NCBI GenBank assembly: GCA_018609935.1 | Contig: JAHENH010000068.1 | Coordinates: 1 to 18,624 of the forward strand | DNA length: 18,624 bases | DNA from: Halobacteriales archaeon | GTDB taxonomy: Archaea > Halobacteriota > Halobacteria > Halorutilales > JAHENH01 | Reading direction: 5' to 3' | In this document: positions 13,595 through 18,624 of the stretch, piece by piece | Position numbering within the stretch: position 1 is the stretch's first letter | Layout of the letters: every line of letters begins with the position of its first letter | Program-made: the position numbers and the translations under genes | Notes under the pieces: generated by a model | Database searches by the model: none | What the model was told of the DNA's origin: nothing | The model's input: only the letters and a program-made list of their open reading frames with translations

Positions 13595-15850
13595 TTAAAA
13601 ATTACTAAAAGCTGTATCTATTTTTGTTTGCATATTTTTTAGATTTGTTTCTGATAGTTTATCGAGTAAAATTAGACTGGGTGGTAGGGTAGTTATAGTA
13701 GCTATCAATGTCATACCAATTATACCCACAGTTACAAACCCGAAATCTCTCAAAATTGGAAAAGGGGAAAGTGTAAGAGCTAAAAAACCAAAAATAGTTG
13801 TTAGACCAGAAACTGAAATTGCTTCTCCAACCCTTGATGTAGCTATTTCTATAGCTTTAAGTTTATCTAAACCTTTTTCTTTTTCTTCGAAATATCTCTC
13901 CATAACTATTATTGTATATTCTGCTCCAATACCAACAGTTAAAGCTCCAAGTGAGGCAGTTAGTGGAGATATTTTAACTCCTAATATATACATATAAAGT
14001 CCTTGCCACCCAATTACAAACAACATAGGTATTAATGGCGCAGTTGCTTTAACTAAATCCCTATAAAAAATTATTAAAAGTAAAAATACAAACAATACAC
14101 CTATTATTGTTGTAAAGTTTCTCTGGTTTATAGTTTCAACTATATTGGGTGGTGATAATACAGATATACCTGTCAATTTTGCTTGTACTCCTGGTGGTGG
14201 CTGGCTAAATTCAATAGATCTTTCTGTATTTTCAATAAATGACAGAACTTGGTTTGTATCCATATCTCGTTTTCCGAATACAGTTATATGACCATATCCT
14301 TCCTGATAATATCTTTTTTCGGTTTCTGTAGGTATTTTATTAAGAACGTTTTCCACATTACTTTTAGTTTCAGGAATTTCATATCCATTATATTGTTTTA
14401 TTATATCTGCAGGTGAATTTATACCAGTAATTGTAGGTTTTCCAATAGCTACACCCTCAAAATCCTCCATCCATTTTAAAATCTCTGGATTTTTTAATCC
14501 GGATCCCTGAACTAATACACTATATCTTACGCTTTCACCCCCTCCAGTTATACTACGAAATTCTTGTAGATTAACATATGCGGGTAAATCACTTGGTATA
14601 AACTCTTCTGTATCCGTCAAAGTTTCTACATCTTCACTAACATAAAAACCGGAAACCATCATGAAAACAGCTAACAATATAACTAATATAGGATGTTTTG
14701 CAAATTTCCTAGACGAATTACCTAGAAACCTCCCAAAAATCGTTATACTACTATTGGATTGATCTCTATCTACTTTATCTCCAGATTTTTCTACATTTTT
14801 GTGTTTTTTTTGCTTTCTATGAGTATATATTGTTAATATTGATAGAAGTAATATTATTCCAGAAAGGTATGAAAATAATATACCTATAATAGATGTTTGG
14901 GAGAACCAAACTAAAGCTGGTGTATCTATTGAGGTCATCCACGTTGCTACAAAACCAAGTCCAGCCGCTGACATTGCAACAAGAACTGCTGGACCAATAC
15001 CGGAAAGTGCTTTAGGTAAAGCCTTTTTTGGTGGATTATTATCAAGTTCTTCTTCATATCTTTTCTGGAATTGAACTGAATAATCAATACCAAGACCTAT
15101 TAATATAGGAAATACGGCACTTGTCAAAGTTGAATTAGGGATGCCAAGATAGCCCATGGCACCAAATGTATATATAACACCTATAAATACAGCAACTATA
15201 GGTAAAAGACGGAGACGAACACCTCTAAAAAAGAAAAATAGAGCTATAATCATAAAACCAACAGATAAACCTAACAACGTTTGTGTACTATTTTGTATAA
15301 CAGAAGAAAGCTGAGTAGAAAATGCAGACTGACCAGTTATAGTTACAGAAACACCCGAAGGAAAACGAGCCCACTCTTTTGCCTGTAATGATTTTCTATA
15401 TATCGGTCTTTGTTGTTTTTGTGATAGATCAGGCCTCTGTATTATATTAATTATACTGTATTTTGGACTGTCTATTTGATTTTTTATCTTCGATTCAGTT
15501 TCAGGTATCCTACCATATTTTTCCCTAACCCTATCAGATACACTATCAACCAAGTCTACATTTTCAACATTTGACATCCGGTAGTCAAATCTATCTATTG
15601 CTTTTATTGTAGAAGGATCATTTATTTTTCCCCTAACTAAAACAGCTATGTTTCCTTGATCGAATGTTTCATGATATTTTTGATATGTGTCATCTCCTTT
15701 AATGAAAGCCTCATTTCCAGTTACTCTTGTTATCTGAGACGCTCCAGAAAAAGCTATAAATAAAAGAAAAATTGCAAAACCCAAAAATATGAATGGATGC
15801 CTCTCTAGTTTTTCACCTAGAGACCTAAATATATCTTTAAAAATATTCAT
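13595..15850 (-). CDS. MMPL/RND-superfamily transporter (HAE3-like)
   Basis: 751 aa with the RND two-fold architecture: TM1 (about 20-38), a large extracytoplasmic loop (40-185), TM2-6 (190-343), a cytoplasmic linker (345-380), then TM7 (385-403), a second loop (405-575), and TM8-12 (580-730). The TM4 motif IGLGIDYSVQFQKRY carries D256. The equivalent helix in the second half reads VGIGAEYTIIVMERY with E644 in place of aspartate. These acidic residues are the expected proton or ion relay. Archaeal HAE3-type proteins are presumed to export lipids or hydrophobic compounds, or to handle surface lipoproteins; the substrate is unknown. It starts 11 bases after the COG1361-type gene and is surely co-transcribed with it. 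Confidence 0.87.
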   Translation of the reverse strand: MNIFKDIFRSLGEKLERHPFIFLGFAIFLLFIAFSGASQITRVTGNEAFIKGDDTYQKYHETFDQGNIAVLVRGKINDPSTIKAIDRFDYRMSNVENVDLVDSVSDRVREKYGRIPETESKIKNQIDSPKYSIINIIQRPDLSQKQQRPIYRKSLQAKEWARFPSGVSVTITGQSAFSTQLSSVIQNSTQTLLGLSVGFMIIALFFFFRGVRLRLLPIVAVFIGVIYTFGAMGYLGIPNSTLTSAVFPILIGLGIDYSVQFQKRYEEELDNNPPKKALPKALSGIGPAVLVAMSAAGLGFVATWMTSIDTPALVWFSQTSIIGILFSYLSGIILLLSILTIYTHRKQKKHKNVEKSGDKVDRDQSNSSITIFGRFLGNSSRKFAKHPILVILLAVFMMVSGFYVSEDVETLTDTEEFIPSDLPAYVNLQEFRSITGGGESVRYSVLVQGSGLKNPEILKWMEDFEGVAIGKPTITGINSPADIIKQYNGYEIPETKSNVENVLNKIPTETEKRYYQEGYGHITVFGKRDMDTNQVLSFIENTERSIEFSQPPPGVQAKLTGISVLSPPNIVETINQRNFTTIIGVLFVFLLLIIFYRDLVKATAPLIPMLFVIGWQGLYMYILGVKISPLTASLGALTVGIGAEYTIIVMERYFEEKEKGLDKLKAIEIATSRVGEAISVSGLTTIFGFLALTLSPFPILRDFGFVTVGIIGMTLIATITTLPPSLILLDKLSETNLKNMQTKIDTAFSNF

Positions 15851-15861
15851 ACAAAAATACT

Positions 15862-17523
15862 TTAGATATTTTCAATTTTACTTAAAACACTACTTATTGA
15901 TAAATTTCTCTTTTTAAAATAAATACCTATAGCTATTGGTATAAGAACCAAACCTGAGAATATATATAATATAGGTATACCTCCATTGTTTTTTTCTACA
16001 GGTATTCCAATTGATATTCCATCTGTAAAAGCTGTATCACCCGATCTATCTTCATATCTTATCTCTATAGAACCTGTATATTCTTTCTTTATAGCAGAAC
16101 TATCTGCATTAACAGTAAATAAAGCCGTTTTAGTTTCCCCTGGATCCATATCCCCTAAAAAGGACTCATCATCACCACTAGAGATTGGATCATTAACAAA
16201 AAGTTTAGTATTTACATTATTCACAGTAAAATTACCAGTATGTTTTAATTCAACTTCAATCTGTGAGCTTCCCCCTGAATCCAGGTTTGTAGTTATATTT
16301 GTTATTCTAAATCTATCAAGTTCTTCTTTAACTCTTATGGGCTTACTTATAGGATCCGATAGTTTTCTTATTTCTCCATAGTTATTTTCATATTTTACAT
16401 TAAATATAAATTCTCTGTTTCCAGGTTCTGCATCCTCACTTATAGATAATTTAAAATCTATATTGGATTTTTCACCCGGATCCATATAACCAACCGCAGA
16501 TTCTGATCCTGTTATAGTTATTGACTGTTGGTTTGAAGATAAAGTCACCACAACATTTTTTGCAGATGAACCTCCAGTATTAACTATTTTTCCATCTATA
16601 GTAGCATCATCTTCATCCACTCTAAAATTTTCAAAACTTAAATTTTCTAAACTAAAACTTCTTTCTGGACTAACATTTATGTTAGTTCGTAGTATATCTG
16701 ATTTTTCAGTTACTCCATTCTTTTTTTCGTAAATAATCTTTATATTTACGGGATATATGCCTGGTGTTACTTCTGAATTTGCACCAACTTTAACACTGAA
16801 ATTATTGGTAGATCGTGGTTCTATTATATTTGAAGAAACAGTCCTAGAAGTTTGTTTTTGGTTGAATCCACCAAAAAATATCCCCTCAGTCTGTGATGAA
16901 ACATTGATTCTTGGATTATATGCAGTCTGTGTACCTATATTTTTAAGAGAGAAATTTAACCTACCAGTATCACCAACAAAAATCCTTTCTGAACTAGAAG
17001 AATCTAGATTAAACTCAGGAACGTCTTCTATTGCTATGGTAACATATCTAGTATCTCTTATATTAAAATCATTATAAATAGGTGAATCCACATTTCCCTC
17101 TACAATCCTCGTGTATTTGTATTTTATCTCTATTGGTATCCTATACGTTCCAGGCTCTATATCTCCAATTTCTATATTAAAGCTATATGGGCCCTCAACT
17201 CCTTCTTCTACACTTCCCACATTTATAGTTCCAGTATTTATGTCTATAGGTATATTTATTTTTTCTTCTAATATATTAATTTTCAGGTTTCTAGCAGTTT
17301 TCACCCTTTCTTCAAAAGGAGCTGGACCTCCTATACTAATATCTCCATTATTTGAAATCCATACATTTAATTTCGTTTTCTCATTAGTAGTAAAGTGATT
17401 ATCATGTACATTTAAATCAATATCCGGGCTACCGACAACATTGTTATTTACGGCAATAGATGGGGTAACATATATAGATGAAACTAAGAATATAAAAATA
17501 ACCCTAATATATACCCTTCTCAT
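15862..17523 (-). CDS. Secreted COG1361-type surface protein with C-terminal membrane anchor
   Basis: 553 aa. The N terminus is a signal peptide: MRRVY, then a hydrophobic core, ending near PSIA (residue 24). About four immunoglobulin-like CARDB/NEW3-type beta repeats follow, with recurring phrases such as NIGTQTAYNPRINVSS, IIEPRSTNNFSVKV, MDPGEKSNIDFKLSI and MDPGETKTALFTVN. A transmembrane helix (about 514-536) and a short basic tail form the anchor, so most of the protein lies outside the cell. COG1361 (S-layer-domain) proteins often precede RND/MMPL transporters in archaea, and the 11-base gap here suggests a functional pair, with the repeats perhaps acting as the extracellular adaptor; this is inference. 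A TATA-like sequence (17543-17552) lies about 25 bases upstream on the - strand. Confidence 0.82.
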   Translation of the reverse strand: MRRVYIRVIFIFLVSSIYVTPSIAVNNNVVGSPDIDLNVHDNHFTTNEKTKLNVWISNNGDISIGGPAPFEERVKTARNLKINILEEKINIPIDINTGTINVGSVEEGVEGPYSFNIEIGDIEPGTYRIPIEIKYKYTRIVEGNVDSPIYNDFNIRDTRYVTIAIEDVPEFNLDSSSSERIFVGDTGRLNFSLKNIGTQTAYNPRINVSSQTEGIFFGGFNQKQTSRTVSSNIIEPRSTNNFSVKVGANSEVTPGIYPVNIKIIYEKKNGVTEKSDILRTNINVSPERSFSLENLSFENFRVDEDDATIDGKIVNTGGSSAKNVVVTLSSNQQSITITGSESAVGYMDPGEKSNIDFKLSISEDAEPGNREFIFNVKYENNYGEIRKLSDPISKPIRVKEELDRFRITNITTNLDSGGSSQIEVELKHTGNFTVNNVNTKLFVNDPISSGDDESFLGDMDPGETKTALFTVNADSSAIKKEYTGSIEIRYEDRSGDTAFTDGISIGIPVEKNNGGIPILYIFSGLVLIPIAIGIYFKKRNLSISSVLSKIENI

Positions 17524-18017
17524 ATTTTTAGATGAAATTGAACTTATTTAATAGTTTTATTTTAACCCGAGAATAAGTATCTATTGTCTTTATATGTCTA
17601 TAGACTAAACTAGTAGATAAACTTGAGATTAATAAGTTTTTAAGATAGATCTTTTAGACCTAAATACGAACTTTAACTATTAATAAAGATAGTAGCAAAT
17701 TTGGAATTAAATAAAGATTATAATTTAGTTTTATATATGTATTTAAACAAAAAATTCAATGAAATTAGATGATGTGGATTAATATTGAAGAAGCTGGAAA
17801 ACCAGAATAATAGATTAATTGTTCTATGTCTTAGAAAAGTTTTGTAATTGAAATAAAAAATCCATTTTTTTAAGGATATATATTAAGATTTGCCTTTTAT
17901 GGTGGGATAGAAATTCATATATTTTTATACTTTTATCTAAGATACCTATATTTTTCGAATCTCGATAGTTGATTGATATTAGAGATTTATTACGGTTTTT
18001 GGATTTAATCCAGATAA
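17524..18017. other. AT-rich intergenic region, about 494 bp
   Basis: No frame with protein character is seen on either strand, and no RNA gene. Notable small elements are the palindrome GTCTATAGAC (17596-17605) and a short inverted repeat, AAGAT-AG-ATCTT (17642-17653). The left end holds the promoter of the COG1361-type gene. Near the right end a TATA-like TTTATTA (about 17985-17991) lies roughly 28-30 bases before the first sense codon of the MscS-like frame. Confidence 0.5.
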
Positions 18018-18624
18018 ATTTCGTCAATTCCTGATGTAGGTCCAGAGGAAGTAGTAGATTTATGGCCTATACTAATTCGGTTTTTATGGTTTTTAGTTGG
18101 TTTTATAATAGTTATAGTTTTAGGTTGGTTTTTAATTGAGCCTGTGATATCTAAAGTAATTAAAAAAACCATAATAACCCAACAATCCAAGAATTTCTAT
18201 TACGTTATATTCAGCTGTTTTTTTGTTATAGCGGCTTTATTTGTTGGTGCTGGTTTTGCTGGCTATGGAAGATTCTTAAGGAATTCAGCATTCGTTATTG
18301 CTGCAGCTACTCTTGCTATTGGTGTAGCTGGACAGACTGTTGTTGGCTCTATTTTAGGTGGTTTAGTACTAGTTGTTGATCCAGAATTTAATATAGGTAA
18401 TTATATTGAGTGGTCAGAAGATGAAGGAGAAATAAAGTCAATCATTTTAAAGGTCACTCGTGTCCATTCTAAAAATGGTGAGCTTATCACTGTTTCAAAT
18501 ACAACACTGACTTAAGAGGCAATAATTCGACCATATGGAAGAGATAAACATAGTATAGTCGAAAAAATAATGCTTGACTATCAAGATGATATAGATAAAT
18601 CTATACGATATATGGAAGAAGCTG
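18018..18624 (+). pseudogene. mscS: MscS-family mechanosensitive channel, interrupted and running off the window
   Basis: The frame opens after a TAA at 18015-18017 and reads ISSIPDVGPEEVVDLWP, then TM1, TM2 (YYVIFSCFFVIAALFVGAGF), the pore helix with its repeated A/G pattern (AAATLAIGVAGQTVVGSILGG), and the start of the beta domain (VDPEFNIGNYIEW ... ITVSNTTLT). There is no in-frame ATG: the first codon is ATT, and the first GTG (18144) would delete TM1. At 18513-18515 an in-frame TAA follows NTTLT, yet the same frame continues with family sequence (EAIIRPYGRDKH, then EKIMLDYQDDIDKSIRYMEEA) to the window end. One A-to-T change (AAA to TAA) would explain the stop. The product would be a turgor-release channel; as read it is a likely pseudogene, though sequencing error or stop read-through is possible. 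Confidence 0.7.

Noticed and set aside
17954..17963. TTCGAATCTC, resembling a tRNA T-loop
   Set aside because: No GC-rich acceptor or anticodon stems can be drawn around it. The flanks are almost pure A/T, so it is not a tRNA.
18005..18190. - strand frame opposite the start of the MscS-like gene
   Set aside because: Low-complexity K/I/N/T-rich translation with no family character. The + strand in the same place encodes a recognisable MscS N-terminal helix.
1..18624. CRISPR array, rRNA, tRNA or prophage
   Set aside because: No regularly spaced repeats, no rRNA-like conserved blocks, no cloverleaf, and no phage structural or integrase gene were seen on either strand.

Overview
The window is a low-GC (AT-rich throughout) archaeal chromosome segment. 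The evidence for Archaea is a deoxyhypusine synthase gene, archaeal-type TATA elements about 25-30 bases upstream of several start codons with no Shine-Dalgarno (leaderless transcripts), an AN1-finger rhomboid, a COG1361-type surface protein paired with an MMPL/RND transporter, and an MscS protein that closely resembles haloarchaeal ones. A euryarchaeon related to Halobacteria or Methanonatronarchaeia fits best. That placement is inferred from how the proteins look; no marker gene proves it.

Layout. 1-2105: a YdbS/YdbT-type pair of membrane-anchored bacterial-PH-like (bPH2) proteins on the + strand, with a good internal TATA box between them. 2106-2403: AT-rich spacer. 2404-2738: two tiny two-CxxC zinc-ribbon proteins, the second only 39 aa. 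2930-5335 (- strand): an APC-family amino acid permease fused to two UspA domains. 5517-6137: a CobO/BtuR corrinoid adenosyltransferase, divergent from the permease. 6243-7978: a third CxxC micro-protein, then a polytopic protein joining a DUF7847-like membrane module to a SpoIIM (DUF95) module. 7979-8426: no intact gene, but a GC-rich structured island on the - strand that looks like the right end of an IS200/IS605-IS1341 (TnpB) element, including the omega-RNA-type hairpins. 8427-11159: a P2A-type Ca2+-ATPase that retains all the SERCA-like calcium ligands I could check. 11369-12313: an AN1 zinc finger-rhomboid protease fusion. 12474-13451 (-): deoxyhypusine synthase. 13595-17523 (-): a two-gene unit, COG1361-type secreted protein followed 11 bases later by an MMPL/HAE3-type RND transporter. 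17524-18017: AT-rich sequence without a recognisable gene. 18018-18624: an MscS channel gene with no ATG in its apparent 5' part and an in-frame TAA in its conserved core, running off the window end.

By theme, the window is dominated by envelope and ion-homeostasis genes: PH-domain membrane proteins, permease, Ca2+ pump, rhomboid, SpoIIM-like protein, RND/surface pair and mechanosensitive channel. Single housekeeping genes for cobamide activation and hypusine modification of aIF5A lie among them. I see no obvious new multi-gene system. The observations most worth a second look are the orphan TnpB-type right end/omega-RNA island near 8060-8260 and the interrupted MscS reading frame at the right edge.
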